A stretch of DNA of 64,000 nt from an uncultured Eubacteriales bacterium (GCA_902763505.1 CACWSO010000003.1:62001-126000), one strand, 5' to 3'. Shown: positions 14,120 through 24,580, counted from the stretch's first letter. Translations and numbers: made by a program. Notes: generated by a model from the letters alone, not told the origin.

Positions 14120-16849
14120 ATGGAGAAGAATTTAGCAAAGACATACGATCCTAAAGATTTTGAAGACAGGATATATGAGGCATGGGAGAAGAGCGGAGCT
14201 TTCCGGGCGGAAAGAGATCCGGACAAGAAACCATTTACGATCGTGATGCCGCCTCCTAATATCACGGGGCAGCTGCACATGGGGCATGCCCTTGACCAGA
14301 CACTTCAGGATGTTCTGACGAGATTCAAGAGACTGCAGGGGTACAGCGCTCTATGGCTCCCGGGAAGTGACCATGCGAGTATCGCAACAGAAGTCAAGGT
14401 CGTAGAGAAAATCCGCGAAGAAGAAGGAAAAGAGAAGGAAGACCTTGGGCGTGAGGAGTTCCTCAAGCGCGCATGGGAGTGGAAGAGAGTATACGGCGGT
14501 AAGATTACGAAGCAGTGCCGTAAGCTTGGCGATTCCTGCGACTGGGAACGTGAGAGATTCACTATGGATGAAGGCTGCAACAAGGCGGTCAGACACTTCT
14601 TCGTTCAGTTGTACAACAAAGGTCTCATTTACAGAGGAAACAGACTCATCAACTGGTGTCCGCAGTGCGGGACTTCACTGAGCGACGCGGAAGTAGAACA
14701 TGAGGATCAGACAGGATCCTACTGGTACTTCCGGTATCCGGGCGCGGATGGAGGCGAGGGAATCGTCGTCGCCACATCAAGACCGGAGACCATGTTCGGT
14801 GACGTAGCGATCGCCGTACACCCAAGCGATGAGAGATATAAAGATCTGGTAGGAAAGAACGTTATCTTGCCGCTGGTAGGTAAGGAAATACCAGTCATCA
14901 CAGATATTTACCCTGATCCTGAGAAAGGAACAGGTGCCGTTAAGATCACACCGGCTCATGATGAAAACGACTTCATGGTAGGACAAAGAAACAATCTGCC
15001 TGTCGTTTGCTGTATCAATGAAGATGCAACCATGAATGAAGTCGCCGGCAAGTATGAAGGCATGGATCGTTATGAATGCCGTAAGGCGTGGGTTAAGGAT
15101 CTGGAAGAGGCCGGTTATCTGGAGAAGATCGAGGAGATGGTCATCCCTGCAGGTACCTGCTACAGATGCCACACTGTTGTCGAGCCGATGCTGTCAGACC
15201 AGTGGTTCGTCAAGATGGAAGATCTGGCGAAACCGGCGATGGAAGCGGCCAGAAAGGGCGACCTCAGACATGTGCCTGACAGATTCGAGAAAATCTACAT
15301 GCACTGGCTGGAAGAGATCAGAGACTGGTGTATTTCCAGACAGCTTTGGTGGGGGCACAGAATCCCAGCATGGTATTGCGAAGACTGCGGCGAGCTGATC
15401 GTTGCGGAAGAAGATCCAACCAAGTGCCCGAAGTGCGGAAGCGAGAACTTAAGGCAGGATGAAGACGTTCTGGATACCTGGTTCTCATCAGCACTGTGGC
15501 CGTTCTCCACATTGGGATGGCCGGAAGAAACAGAGGACTTTAAGTACTTCTATCCGACAGATGTACTCGTTACAGGGTACGATATCATCTTCTTCTGGGT
15601 TGTCAGAATGGTATTCTCCGCTTTGGAAACGACCGGCAGCGTACCGTTCAGCGATGTATATGTCCATGGGCTGGTCCGTGACGCACAGGGACGCAAGATG
15701 AGTAAATCTCTGGGCAACGGCATTGATCCACTGGAAGTCATAGATCAGTACGGCGCAGATGCGCTCCGGTTTATGCTCACAACAGGTATCACGCCTGGTA
15801 ATGATATGAGATTCAAGGAAGATAGACTGGAAGCAGCCAGAAACTTTGCGAACAAGCTCTGGAATGCGTCAAGATTCGTCATCATGAATCTTCAGGATGA
15901 AGAAGGGGACTTCCTTCCGATGATTGAGTGCTGCGAAGATTGCTGCGGACACGCATGCTGCAACGACGCTGCGCTGACAGGCAATCTGAGGGATGAAGAT
16001 AAATGGATTCTGTCCAGAGTCAACGATGCGTCCAAGTACATGACGGAGACGATGGAGAGATACGATCTGGCACTCGCGGGACAGAGAGCATACGATCTCA
16101 TCTGGAACGAGTTCTGCGACTGGTACATTGAAATCGTCAAGGGCAGGCTCTACGGCGATGATGAAGAGGACAAGAAAGTCGCAAGATATGTACTCGTCAG
16201 AGTACTGAAGAGCGTTCTTACGCTGCTTCACCCATTCATGCCGTTCATCACAGAAGAAATCTGGAGCTATCTACCTCATGGCGAAGCCAAGGAAGATAAT
16301 CCGCATAACTTCATCATCAGAGCGGATTGGCCACAGTTCGATGAGAGGCTGACATTCCCGGCGGAGACAGAAAAGCTCGAAATGGCAATGTCCGTCATCA
16401 AGGCGATCAGAAATATCAGAGCGGAAGCGGAAGCTGCGCCGAGCAAGAAACTGTCGGCTGTCATCCTCTGCGCAGAGGGCAGAGAAGAGGTCGTCAAGGC
16501 CGGCGAACGTTACATCAAGAATCTGGCCAACATCACAGAGATCACCTTTATCGATGACAAGAAGGATGTTCCGGAAGAGACCATGTCAGCCGTAGTGGAT
16601 GGTGCGGAAGTTTACATCCCACTGGATGAGCTGATGGATTACAAGGCCGAGCTCGACAGACTGACCAAGGAGAAGAAACGTCTCGAAGGAGAAGTCAAGC
16701 GTGCGGCGGGCAAGCTTTCCAACGAAGGCTTCATCAGCAAAGCACCGGCAAAGGTAGTCGAAGAAGAAAAGGCTAAGAAGGTCATGTACGAAGAGATGCT
16801 GGCCAAAGTAGCAGACAGACTGGCAGTCGTCGAAGCGAAACTGAAGTAA
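14120..16849 (+). CDS. valS: Valyl-tRNA synthetase
   Basis: This class I aminoacyl-tRNA synthetase charges tRNA-Val. The start is ATG 14120, with AGGAG at 14108-14112; an in-frame GTG at 14105 would overlap the ribosome binding site. The 909-residue protein has [15 protein letters not shown] (HIGH motif, about residue 43), several CxxC pairs of zinc-binding type (WCPQCG, CYRCH, CEDCG, CPKCG), [11 protein letters not shown] (KMSKS motif, about residue 528) and a C-terminal coiled coil rich in Lys/Glu. An unusual cysteine-rich insert, [14 protein letters not shown] (residues 603-616), lies between the catalytic and anticodon-binding parts. The length is within the family range (about 880-950). 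folC follows after 21 bases. Confidence 0.97.
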   Translation: MEKNLAKTYDPKDFEDRIYEAWEKSGAFRAERDPDKKPFTIVMPPPNITGQLHMGHALDQTLQDVLTRFKRLQGYSALWLPGSDHASIATEVKVVEKIREEEGKEKEDLGREEFLKRAWEWKRVYGGKITKQCRKLGDSCDWERERFTMDEGCNKAVRHFFVQLYNKGLIYRGNRLINWCPQCGTSLSDAEVEHEDQTGSYWYFRYPGADGGEGIVVATSRPETMFGDVAIAVHPSDERYKDLVGKNVILPLVGKEIPVITDIYPDPEKGTGAVKITPAHDENDFMVGQRNNLPVVCCINEDATMNEVAGKYEGMDRYECRKAWVKDLEEAGYLEKIEEMVIPAGTCYRCHTVVEPMLSDQWFVKMEDLAKPAMEAARKGDLRHVPDRFEKIYMHWLEEIRDWCISRQLWWGHRIPAWYCEDCGELIVAEEDPTKCPKCGSENLRQDEDVLDTWFSSALWPFSTLGWPEETEDFKYFYPTDVLVTGYDIIFFWVVRMVFSALETTGSVPFSDVYVHGLVRDAQGRKMSKSLGNGIDPLEVIDQYGADALRFMLTTGITPGNDMRFKEDRLEAARNFANKLWNASRFVIMNLQDEEGDFLPMIECCEDCCGHACCNDAALTGNLRDEDKWILSRVNDASKYMTETMERYDLALAGQRAYDLIWNEFCDWYIEIVKGRLYGDDEEDKKVARYVLVRVLKSVLTLLHPFMPFITEEIWSYLPHGEAKEDNPHNFIIRADWPQFDERLTFPAETEKLEMAMSVIKAIRNIRAEAEAAPSKKLSAVILCAEGREEVVKAGERYIKNLANITEITFIDDKKDVPEETMSAVVDGAEVYIPLDELMDYKAELDRLTKEKKRLEGEVKRAAGKLSNEGFISKAPAKVVEEEKAKKVMYEEMLAKVADRLAVVEAKLK

Positions 16850-16870
16850 AGCAACAATTAAGATTTAGAT

Positions 16871-18289
16871 ATGACAACAGCAGTAGATAAATTTCACGAA
16901 TTCGACAGATTCGGAAGCGTTCTGGGTCTGCAGCGGATTAGTGAACTCTTGAAAAGACTTGGAAATCCCCACCACGGGATGAAGTACATACATGTAGCAG
17001 GGACCAACGGCAAAGGCTCCACGTGCAAGTTTATCGAGAAGGGACTTGCAGGATGCGGTTACAAAGTCGGGCTGTACATTTCGCCGTATATTGAGAAGTT
17101 CAATGAGCGCATCCAGTACGACGGAGAGATGATCACAGATGAGGAACTGGAACTGTACGGAGACCAGGCGCTGGCAAAAGCTGCCGAGATGGTGGAAGAC
17201 GGCCTTGATTCCCCGACGGAATTTGAAGTCGTTATGGCCACAGCCTTTCTGTTCTTCAAAAGCAAGAATCCGGACTACGTCGTCCTGGAAGTGGGCATGG
17301 GAGGAATCGGCGACGCGACCAATGTGATCGAAAAGCCGCTGGCGAGTGTCATCACCAGTGTTGCCTTTGACCATATGCATGTGCTGGGTGACACCCTGGC
17401 AGAAATCGCATGGAATAAGGCAGGCATCATCAAGGAAGGCTGCCCTGTCATCTCCAATGTGAAAGATCATGATGCTGCGGCAGTTGTTGCAAGACATGCC
17501 TATGAGATGGGTAGCAGATTGTACGATATCTCAAAGATCAAGTTTTCGACAGACTGGATCTCGCCGGAAGGACAGCAGGTGAGCATGGAACTGTGGCATA
17601 CGGATTACAGTGAAGTCGTCACTAGGATGATCGGACGCCACCAGGCTGAGAACCTGAAGACAGCTCTGGCGACCATAGAGGTTTTGAGACAGAACAGAGA
17701 CGTGCAGATCAGCAGAGAGCAGCTCTACGACGGCATCAGGGAAGCCGTTCAGCCGGGTAGGTTTGAAGTAATCTTCAGCCCGGAGAGGGAAGAAGATGGA
17801 CCGGCAAAAGACTGGAACACTTATGTAGTGCTGGACGGCGCCCACAATGACGCAGGAGCGGAGGCTTTGCAGAAGACCATGGCGGATGTATTTCCGGGCA
17901 AAAAGACGCTCATCGTAGCGGGCATGGTCGAGAAAAAAGAAACAGAGAAAGTATTGGCTCACTTCGCAGGCATCAGCAGTGATTTCATTGCCACACAGCC
18001 TGAATATGAAGGAAGAGCCATGGCTGCGGAAACCTTTGCGCAGTATATAAGAGAAACGAGAGATCCGGAGAGCAAACCGCTCAATATACTTGCAGTTTGT
18101 GGAAGCCCGGCGGAGGCGGTGGAAACTGCTCGCCAGGAGGCAGAGAAGGGCAACTATGATGTCGTCCTCTTCACAGGATCACTCTATCTGATTGGGGCAG
18201 TCAGAAGTGTTCTCCACAGGAGAGCTGACTACGACTATTATCGTACACTGAAGTACGGAACGGAGGCAACAGATGGGAGCAACAGATAA
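16871..18289 (+). CDS. folC: Bifunctional folylpolyglutamate/dihydrofolate synthase
   Basis: This cytosolic ATP-dependent Mur-ligase-superfamily enzyme adds glutamate to dihydropteroate or folates. The 472-residue product has the N-terminal signature RISELLKRLGNPH, the P-loop HVAGTNGKGSTC (about residue 41), YISPYIEKFNERIQ, the metal/ATP region LEVGMGGIGDATNVI (about 139) and DGAHNDAGAEAL (about 321). These are all classical FolC motifs. valS-folC is a common gene pair in Firmicutes. The start at ATG 16871 has no clear Shine-Dalgarno sequence, so translation may depend on coupling with valS or be weak. The gene overlaps the following lipid kinase by 17 bases. Confidence 0.95.
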   Translation: MTTAVDKFHEFDRFGSVLGLQRISELLKRLGNPHHGMKYIHVAGTNGKGSTCKFIEKGLAGCGYKVGLYISPYIEKFNERIQYDGEMITDEELELYGDQALAKAAEMVEDGLDSPTEFEVVMATAFLFFKSKNPDYVVLEVGMGGIGDATNVIEKPLASVITSVAFDHMHVLGDTLAEIAWNKAGIIKEGCPVISNVKDHDAAAVVARHAYEMGSRLYDISKIKFSTDWISPEGQQVSMELWHTDYSEVVTRMIGRHQAENLKTALATIEVLRQNRDVQISREQLYDGIREAVQPGRFEVIFSPEREEDGPAKDWNTYVVLDGAHNDAGAEALQKTMADVFPGKKTLIVAGMVEKKETEKVLAHFAGISSDFIATQPEYEGRAMAAETFAQYIRETRDPESKPLNILAVCGSPAEAVETARQEAEKGNYDVVLFTGSLYLIGAVRSVLHRRADYDYYRTLKYGTEATDGSNR

Positions 18290-19190
18290 AAGCAAAGTTT
18301 TGCTTTACTACAATGCTTACTCAGGAAACGGATTGTTCAGGAGCAACCTGGATCACATCATTGAAGAATGTCAGGCGAAGGGATTTCAGGTCACTGCGGT
18401 CAGAGCCCAGAGAGGCATATGGATCGACAAAACCCTGCAGGAAATCGACGAAAACGAATACGACAGAATCATAGCCTGCGGCGGCGACGGAACCTTCAAC
18501 ATCTGTGTCAACAGCATGCTGCGGCACGATATTCATCTGCCTCTCGGCCTAATCCCGGCGGGGACGGCCAACGACTTCGCCTATTACTACGAGCTGCCTT
18601 CGGATATGAACGAAGCCCTGAAAATCGCTCTGGGCGACAGGACGACAAAGGCAGACGTAGGAACGGTAAACGACAAGTACTTTATTAATGTCGCGGCCAT
18701 GGGAGCAATGGTGGATGTCAGCCAGAAGACGGACCCATATGTGAAGAACGCCATTGGGCCGCTGGCATATTACCTGAGAGCTGCTACGGAACTGAATCAG
18801 GTGCATCCGATCAAAGTCAGAATGACGACACCCGATGAGGTCATGGATGAGGAAATCTACTTCATGACCGTGTGCAACGGGGAATCGGCAGGAGGATTCA
18901 GGAAATTATCGCCACAGTCAAAGATGAACGACGGCAAGCTGGATGTTCTCGCCTTTCGCAAGATGCCGCTGCTGGAATTCGGGCCTCTGCTCATGGAAGT
19001 CATCAGCGGAAGACATCCTAACAACAAGCACGTCATCTACTTCCAGACACCGAGTCTGACCATCGAATCCGAAGAAGATATCCCTACAGATATCGATGGA
19101 GAGCACGGTGAGAAGCTGCCACTGAAATTCGGCGTTCTGAAGAAGAGACTGGACATTTTCGTCGATGAGAAAACTTGGAATTACGATTAG
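18273..19190 (+). CDS. Diacylglycerol kinase-family lipid kinase (YegS/DgkB-like)
   Basis: The 305-residue protein is a soluble lipid kinase of the DAGK catalytic family. It shows NAYSGNG near the N-terminus, the nucleotide-binding motif ACGGDGTFN (about residue 70) and IPAGTANDFAYY (about 93), then a C-terminal beta-sandwich domain with DGKLDVLAFR. In Gram-positive bacteria DgkB recycles the diacylglycerol released when phosphatidylglycerol is used for lipoteichoic acid synthesis. That would fit this wall-polymer-rich window, but the substrate is not proven by sequence. GGAGG lies 7 bases before the ATG, which overlaps the end of folC. Confidence 0.85.
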   Translation: MGATDKSKVLLYYNAYSGNGLFRSNLDHIIEECQAKGFQVTAVRAQRGIWIDKTLQEIDENEYDRIIACGGDGTFNICVNSMLRHDIHLPLGLIPAGTANDFAYYYELPSDMNEALKIALGDRTTKADVGTVNDKYFINVAAMGAMVDVSQKTDPYVKNAIGPLAYYLRAATELNQVHPIKVRMTTPDEVMDEEIYFMTVCNGESAGGFRKLSPQSKMNDGKLDVLAFRKMPLLEFGPLLMEVISGRHPNNKHVIYFQTPSLTIESEEDIPTDIDGEHGEKLPLKFGVLKKRLDIFVDEKTWNYD

Positions 19191-19205
19191 GAAATCGCAG
19201 GAAAG

Positions 19206-19652
19206 ATGAAACAATACATAATCAGCGAAACAGACAATTATGAAAGACTGGTGCCGTTCTTCATCAAAAACGAGCTGGAATTCACAGAAGAAGACATGGA
19301 GGAGGTTCCGACAGATCTGGTCAAATGCTGGCAGATCGCGGATCTGGAGGGAACTCTCGTGGGTGCCTTCGTGCTGGCGAAGAGAGAAGGCGAGTTCATT
19401 TGTGACGGCATTGCGATAGAGGAAGAATTAAGGGGAACAGGTCTCGGCAGGAAACTGCTCGAACTGGGAATAGAAGAGACCAAGAAGCAAGGCGGAAGCA
19501 GTATGTATCTGGTTGCGAGAGCGCCGGAATTCTTCCGCAAGAATGGATTTGTAACAATATCGCGGGAGGAGGCACCAAACTTTTTTGAATGCCTGACCTG
19601 CCCGCAGTACGGTATTTCGTGTCACCCGGAGGTAATGAAAATTGATCTTTAA
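19206..19652 (+). CDS. GNAT-family N-acetyltransferase (ArgA-like)
   Basis: The 148-residue product shows the GNAT acetyl-CoA-binding motif RGTGLGRKLLELG at about residues 78-90 and a final strand EFFRKNGFV. A C-terminal Cys/His group (CLTCPQYGISCHPEVM) is shared with small N-acetylglutamate-synthase-like acetyltransferases; the acceptor cannot be told from sequence. It sits 15 bases after the lipid kinase, and its last 11 bases overlap the start of the first lysozyme gene, so it belongs to the same transcription unit. The cysteine pattern might bind metal or respond to redox state, which is inference. Confidence 0.75.
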   Translation: MKQYIISETDNYERLVPFFIKNELEFTEEDMEEVPTDLVKCWQIADLEGTLVGAFVLAKREGEFICDGIAIEEELRGTGLGRKLLELGIEETKKQGGSSMYLVARAPEFFRKNGFVTISREEAPNFFECLTCPQYGISCHPEVMKIDL

Positions 19653-21420
19653 AACAAGCAGCAAGATCATTGCTGCAGTCCTGACGGCAGCCTTGGCACT
19701 GTCGCCCGTGTTCGTTACGCCAATTTCGGCCACAGACGGACAGGAAGTGGAGATGGAAGCCAGCAGCTGGCGCTATCAGGACGGAGAAATCATTGAAGAA
19801 GAAAGTGTCAGTGCCTTAGAGGCTGATGACCCGCTTCTTATGGAAGACTACAACGCCCAGATGGGCAGCAGCGCAGAGGGAGAAGCGACAGAAGCTGAGG
19901 CAGAGTCGGCTGAAGCCACAGATGCAAAGGCAACAGACCCGGCGGTAGATCCTGAACCTGCAACAGAGCCAGAAACGGAACCTGCGCTGACAGGGGAAGA
20001 CCCACAGACTGAAGCGGCATCCGCAGAAGCAGGAGAACCGATTATAGCGGAGGAACCAGCGGAGGCGCCGGAAACAGCGGCTCCAGAGGTGGCGGCACCT
20101 GCTGAACCTGTGCAGGCGGAAGAATCTGCAGAAGCACCGGCAGAAGAACCGGAAGTTGCAGCAATGTCAGCAACGGCACTCGACCGGTATTGGTCATGGA
20201 ACTCCGGGCAGACCAAGAGAGGCCCGGGATACCTGAAGGGAATCGACGTATCCTACTGGCAGGGGAACATAGACTGGGCGAAGGTCAAGAACGCAGGCGT
20301 TGACTTTGCAATCATCCGGTGCGGCTATGGATCCAACACAACATCAAGGGATGACAGCAAATTTGCAGCTAATGTCAGAGGATGTGTGCAGAATGGCATT
20401 CCATACGGCGTATATCTCTACTCATATGCGAATACGGTTTCAGAGGCGAACAGTGAGGCAAACCACGCACTGAGATTGCTCAAAGCCAACAACTGCAAGC
20501 TGCAATATCCGATCTACTACGATCTGGAGGATACGCAGGTCTCAAAAGCGTCAAATGCGACAATCGTGGCAATGGCGAATGTGTTCTGCAGCAAGCTCAG
20601 CAGCAATGGCTACGCATCGGGCGTCTATGCGAATCTGAACTGGTGGAATAACAAACTTTCCGCATTTAACGGTTATGATAAGTGGGTCGCACAGTGGGCA
20701 AGTAAGTGCACCTATGGTAAGAGCTACAGCATCTGGCAGTGCAGCAGCGAAGCCTCCGTCAGCGGAATCAGCGGCAGAGTGGATGCCAACCTGCTCATGT
20801 GCACAAGGGCCACATTGGATTACTTCATGAATATCAAGTATATTCCGCCGGTCACATACAGCCTGAAGAACATTGATGGAAAACTATATGCAATCGGCTC
20901 CAACGGGGATGTTGTGAAGAACAGGTTCTTCAAAATCGGTTCGTACACATACGCATTCGGTCCGGACGGCGCAATGATCGCAGGTCAATCGTACTGGATC
21001 GGAAACGCTGGATATATCCTGGACAGCCAGGGAAGGGCATACATAAACAAATCAAAGACAAAGAAAAAAGCGCCGTACTACGCGAAGGCGGGAAGCGGCA
21101 AGAAGGGCACAATGAAGAGAGGTACAAACTTCTACGTGCTCCGGACGAGCGGCAAGTGGAGCCAGATGGCAAACGGATACTGGATCAAGACAAGCCTGAC
21201 GAAGAAGACGGTTGTCTACCCGAACATCAGTCCTTCTGTAAAAGTCAGCTACAAAGCGAAGCTCAAGAAGAAGACGGTAAGCCGCTCGGGCCCATCAAAC
21301 AGTTACATCAAGAAAAAGACATTCAAAAAGAATAGGAAAGTTACAGTTATCGGAACGTACGGAAGCTGGTCCAAGATAAGCAGCGGACAGTGGCTGCCGT
21401 CAAGCAGACTGAAGAGATAG
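19642..21420 (+). CDS. GH25 lysozyme with long acidic spacer and wall-binding repeats
   Basis: This secreted N-acetylmuramidase has 592 residues. The start is TTG 19642, with GGAGG at 19628-19632, overlapping the previous gene. A signal peptide spans about residues 1-30. An Ala/Glu/Pro-rich low-complexity spacer runs from about 45 to 175. The GH25 domain runs from about 195 to 395 (GIDVSYWQGNIDWAKVK, RCGYGS, YYDLED, WQCSSEA); the aspartate after GI and the DLED acids are the expected active-site residues. A choline-binding- or glucan-binding-like stretch (AIGSNGDVVKN, YAFGPDGAM) and basic SH3-like repeats rich in lysine follow. It forms a tandem with the next GH25 gene. Its role is wall turnover or daughter-cell separation, by family inference. 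Confidence 0.9.
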   Translation: MIFKTSSKIIAAVLTAALALSPVFVTPISATDGQEVEMEASSWRYQDGEIIEEESVSALEADDPLLMEDYNAQMGSSAEGEATEAEAESAEATDAKATDPAVDPEPATEPETEPALTGEDPQTEAASAEAGEPIIAEEPAEAPETAAPEVAAPAEPVQAEESAEAPAEEPEVAAMSATALDRYWSWNSGQTKRGPGYLKGIDVSYWQGNIDWAKVKNAGVDFAIIRCGYGSNTTSRDDSKFAANVRGCVQNGIPYGVYLYSYANTVSEANSEANHALRLLKANNCKLQYPIYYDLEDTQVSKASNATIVAMANVFCSKLSSNGYASGVYANLNWWNNKLSAFNGYDKWVAQWASKCTYGKSYSIWQCSSEASVSGISGRVDANLLMCTRATLDYFMNIKYIPPVTYSLKNIDGKLYAIGSNGDVVKNRFFKIGSYTYAFGPDGAMIAGQSYWIGNAGYILDSQGRAYINKSKTKKKAPYYAKAGSGKKGTMKRGTNFYVLRTSGKWSQMANGYWIKTSLTKKTVVYPNISPSVKVSYKAKLKKKTVSRSGPSNSYIKKKTFKKNRKVTVIGTYGSWSKISSGQWLPSSRLKR

Positions 21421-21430
21421 GAGAAATATC

Positions 21431-23053
21431 ATGAAAAAATTTCTTACAATCACGCTAACATTCGTCATAGGAATGTCCATGACGATCATGCCTGCCGTGG
21501 CAGCGGAGAATGAGGTGGCAGTTGACGCACAGCCTGTCGCAGAAGAAGCACAGACGCCGGAGGCTGCAACGGCTGCGGAAACGGATGTGACGGCACAGGC
21601 AACCGAACCAGCAGCAGTGGACGAAGATGTTACGGAAACAACCGAATCGCAGGAGCCGGAGGCAAAGGATATCAACATTGATGTTTCTGACGGGTCGGCA
21701 TTAGAAGGACTGGACGGGCTTTATATCAGCGACATTGAAAACGACCCGGAACTCTGTTATGTACTGGATGATCCTACTTTCTACAGGTATTATGACGTCG
21801 ATGAAAACGGCCTGATTACCAAGAAAGAAGTTGAACTTGATGAGGTCGAGAAATTCATTGCTGAGGCAGATGCGAATGCCGAAGGAATCGACGATGTGGC
21901 AAATATCGATACTGAACCGGACCTGACGGCTATGGGCGGCGGTGTATCAGGACTTGGTAAAGGCCAGACACCTGCCAAGTATGCGTCCCACAATAGATAT
22001 CACTGCATCGATATCTCCTGGTGGCAGGGATCGATTTCAGCAGCGAACTGGCAGCAGATCAAGGCTGCGGGCGTTACCCACGTCATCCTCAGATGCGGAT
22101 ACAGCACGCTCAGCAACGGTACACACAACGTTGATTCAACATTTGCCAACAATATTAACGGCGCATACAATGCGGGCATCAAGGTTGGGGTTTACTACTA
22201 CTCGACAGCAGTTTCCGCAGCGGAGGCTCAGTCCGAAGCGCAGTACACCGCATCGATTATTTCACCGTATAAGAGAATGATCAGTCTTCCGGTCGCCTTT
22301 GACTACGAGACAGGCGGCAGACTGACTTCGAAAGTTATGAAGAGTGTTGGTACTTCATCTTGCATTGCATATTGTGATACAATAAAAGCTGCGGGTTACA
22401 CACCGATGGTTTATGCGAATTACAATACGCTGAGCAACTTCATCGACTACAGGACGCTGCAGAGCAAGTACAAGATCTGGCTCGCCAACTATACGACAAA
22501 CGGTGTTGCCACTTCCTATGCTGGAGACTATTACATGTGGCAGTACAGTTCCTCCGGCAAAGTCAACGGACTGAAGGGTAATATCGATATCAACTACATC
22601 TTCGAACCAAAGGCAGCGGCTCCGGCAGTATCTACGCCAGCTGCGAAGGCACCAGTGACAGCAACTTCAGCCTTTGTATCCTACAGTGCGAAGACCAAGT
22701 CCGCGCTGAAGTACAGAACCGGTCCGGGAACGAACTATAAGGTGAAGGGCATCTACAAGAAGGGTGCAACCATCAAAGTCGTAGGAAAATCAGGCAGCTG
22801 GGTGAAGCTGAGCAATGGATATTATGTATCTTCCAAGTACATTACCAAGGTTTCATCCTCCAGCAGCACTAGCGTGAAGTACCCGCGCAGCGTAAAGACT
22901 ACAACGGTAGTAAATTACAGAAGCGGCCCGGGAACAAATTACAAGATCAAGGGAAAGTATAAGAAAGGCGTCAAAGTCACAATCAAATCAGTCAAGAACG
23001 GTTGGGGCAAAATGAGCAACGGGTATTATATCTATTTGAAATATGTGAAATAA
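21431..23053 (+). CDS. GH25 lysozyme with two C-terminal SH3b domains
   Basis: The second secreted muramidase of the tandem has 540 residues and lies 10 bases downstream of the first. It has a signal peptide ending near PAVAAE (residues 1-25), an acidic Ala/Glu/Thr spacer to about residue 180, and a GH25 domain at about 192-390 (HCIDISWWQGSISAANW, LRCGYST, PVAFDYETGG, MWQYSSSGK). Two SH3b-type wall-binding repeats follow, marked by KYRTGPGTNYKVKGIYKKGA (about 430) and NYRSGPGTNYKIKGKYKKG (about 500). The catalytic acids of the DISWW and DYE segments are present, so it should be active. Spacer and binding modules differ from the first enzyme, which suggests different placement in the wall. Confidence 0.92.
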   Translation: MKKFLTITLTFVIGMSMTIMPAVAAENEVAVDAQPVAEEAQTPEAATAAETDVTAQATEPAAVDEDVTETTESQEPEAKDINIDVSDGSALEGLDGLYISDIENDPELCYVLDDPTFYRYYDVDENGLITKKEVELDEVEKFIAEADANAEGIDDVANIDTEPDLTAMGGGVSGLGKGQTPAKYASHNRYHCIDISWWQGSISAANWQQIKAAGVTHVILRCGYSTLSNGTHNVDSTFANNINGAYNAGIKVGVYYYSTAVSAAEAQSEAQYTASIISPYKRMISLPVAFDYETGGRLTSKVMKSVGTSSCIAYCDTIKAAGYTPMVYANYNTLSNFIDYRTLQSKYKIWLANYTTNGVATSYAGDYYMWQYSSSGKVNGLKGNIDINYIFEPKAAAPAVSTPAAKAPVTATSAFVSYSAKTKSALKYRTGPGTNYKVKGIYKKGATIKVVGKSGSWVKLSNGYYVSSKYITKVSSSSSTSVKYPRSVKTTTVVNYRSGPGTNYKIKGKYKKGVKVTIKSVKNGWGKMSNGYYIYLKYVK

Positions 23054-23083
23054 GGACGAGCTCAGACAGGAAGCAGGCACAGA

Positions 23084-24580
23084 ATGGATGAACGAGAGCG
23101 GCAGTACAGGGAGTATCTGTCTCTTAGACAACATGAGCAGGAAGAGGAAATAAACAGAGAGTACTATCAGCAGGAAGAAAGGCTGCATTCAGACAGTCTG
23201 CATGAGCACTCTGATGAGAAGTACGGGCAGTTCTTTCCTGAGAATAAGAAGCAAACCAGAAGGGTCTCAGTTACTGAGACTCCTTATGGTGCATCCGAAC
23301 TGCGCCGCGCCCAGAAGGAAAAGGCCCGCCGCGACAGGGAGATGCAGGAATATCTCGCTGCCAGAGAGGCGGACAGGAACAGCAGGGGTGTGCGGTCAGG
23401 CATCAGGCATGCCGATTATGATGAGTTCGGCAGTGTGAAGCCGAACAGAGCTTCCAGCAGGAAAGCGCACAAAGAAGCAGAGAAGGCTGCGAAAAAGGCA
23501 GCCAAAAAAGCAGCAAAGCATGCTGCAAAGGCAACAGGCGCAGCCAGAAGAAGACTGCCGGCGCCTGTTTTGGCTTTTCTCATTGTGTTCATACTTGCCG
23601 CCGTTACGGCAATAGGCGGTGGTGCTGTCGTCATGTCGACGGTTGCCAGTGCCCAGCACATTCCAATTGATAAGAACAACTTGGGAATGGATCCGACAGC
23701 TGCAGCCGCTATCGATGGATACAGGAATATTGCGGTTCTTGGAACAGACGCCAGAGTTGGCGACGATGAGTCTAATGTAAGAAGCGACGCTATCATCGTG
23801 GCGAGTATCAACGAAGAAACCAATGAAGTTAAGATGTTCTCCGTATTCAGAGATACACTGCTGGATGTGGGGGATCAGGGACTGGACAAGATTACACATG
23901 CATATGCCTATGGAGGACCGCAGCAGTCTCTGACCGCACTCAATCGGAATCTGGACCTCAACATCGACGAGGTTGTTGTCATCAACTGGAAGACGGTCGC
24001 AGATACGATTGACGCAGTCGGAGGAATCGAAATCGATGTCCAGGAATCTGAACTGGATGAGCTCAATAAGTACATTCACGAAACAGCCATCAACGTTGAC
24101 GGACCTGCAGACAAAGTAGAATCTGCAGGCAAACAGACACTGAACGGTGTTCAGGCTGTTACCTATGCGAGAATCAGAAAGGATGCCGTCACAGGCGACT
24201 ACAGAAGAAACGAGAGGATGAAGATCGTCTTCAGCCAGACCTTCAAGGCAGTAAAGGGGGCGGGACCGCTTAAGATGCTGTCTGTAGCAAGACAAGCTAT
24301 GCCTGAGGTCAGAACGAATATCGGAACCATTGATATCATGAAGCTGATGCTCAAGGTGAAGTCCTTCGATATGACTGATTCAACGACCGGATTCCCATAT
24401 GATGTAGGAAGCTGGACCGGATACGCCGGCGCAGGATACGCCTGGTACGGACCTCCCGTCAATTTATCAAACAATGTAAGTAAACTGCACGCCCAATTCT
24501 TTGGGCAGGATGGTTACACACCGAGTGAAACTGTCCAGGAAATCAGCAATGATATAGCGAATACGACCGGAATCTACTAA
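23084..24580 (+). CDS. LCP-family glycopolymer-peptidoglycan ligase
   Basis: LytR-CpsA-Psr proteins transfer teichoic acid or capsule polymers from the lipid carrier onto peptidoglycan. The 498-residue product has a long cytosolic N-terminal part, highly charged, with a Lys/Ala-rich stretch at about 128-157. One membrane segment (about 158-184) precedes the external LCP domain at about 215-400: VLGTDAR, NVRSDAIIVASIN, FSVFRDTLLDV, VNWKTVADTIDAVGGIEIDV-type segments and ARIRKDAVTGDYRRNERMK. The conserved acidic and arginine residues of the family are present. A C-terminal extension ends NTTGIY. It precedes ddl and is the first of three LCP genes in the window. Confidence 0.9.
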   Translation: MDERERQYREYLSLRQHEQEEEINREYYQQEERLHSDSLHEHSDEKYGQFFPENKKQTRRVSVTETPYGASELRRAQKEKARRDREMQEYLAAREADRNSRGVRSGIRHADYDEFGSVKPNRASSRKAHKEAEKAAKKAAKKAAKHAAKATGAARRRLPAPVLAFLIVFILAAVTAIGGGAVVMSTVASAQHIPIDKNNLGMDPTAAAAIDGYRNIAVLGTDARVGDDESNVRSDAIIVASINEETNEVKMFSVFRDTLLDVGDQGLDKITHAYAYGGPQQSLTALNRNLDLNIDEVVVINWKTVADTIDAVGGIEIDVQESELDELNKYIHETAINVDGPADKVESAGKQTLNGVQAVTYARIRKDAVTGDYRRNERMKIVFSQTFKAVKGAGPLKMLSVARQAMPEVRTNIGTIDIMKLMLKVKSFDMTDSTTGFPYDVGSWTGYAGAGYAWYGPPVNLSNNVSKLHAQFFGQDGYTPSETVQEISNDIANTTGIY

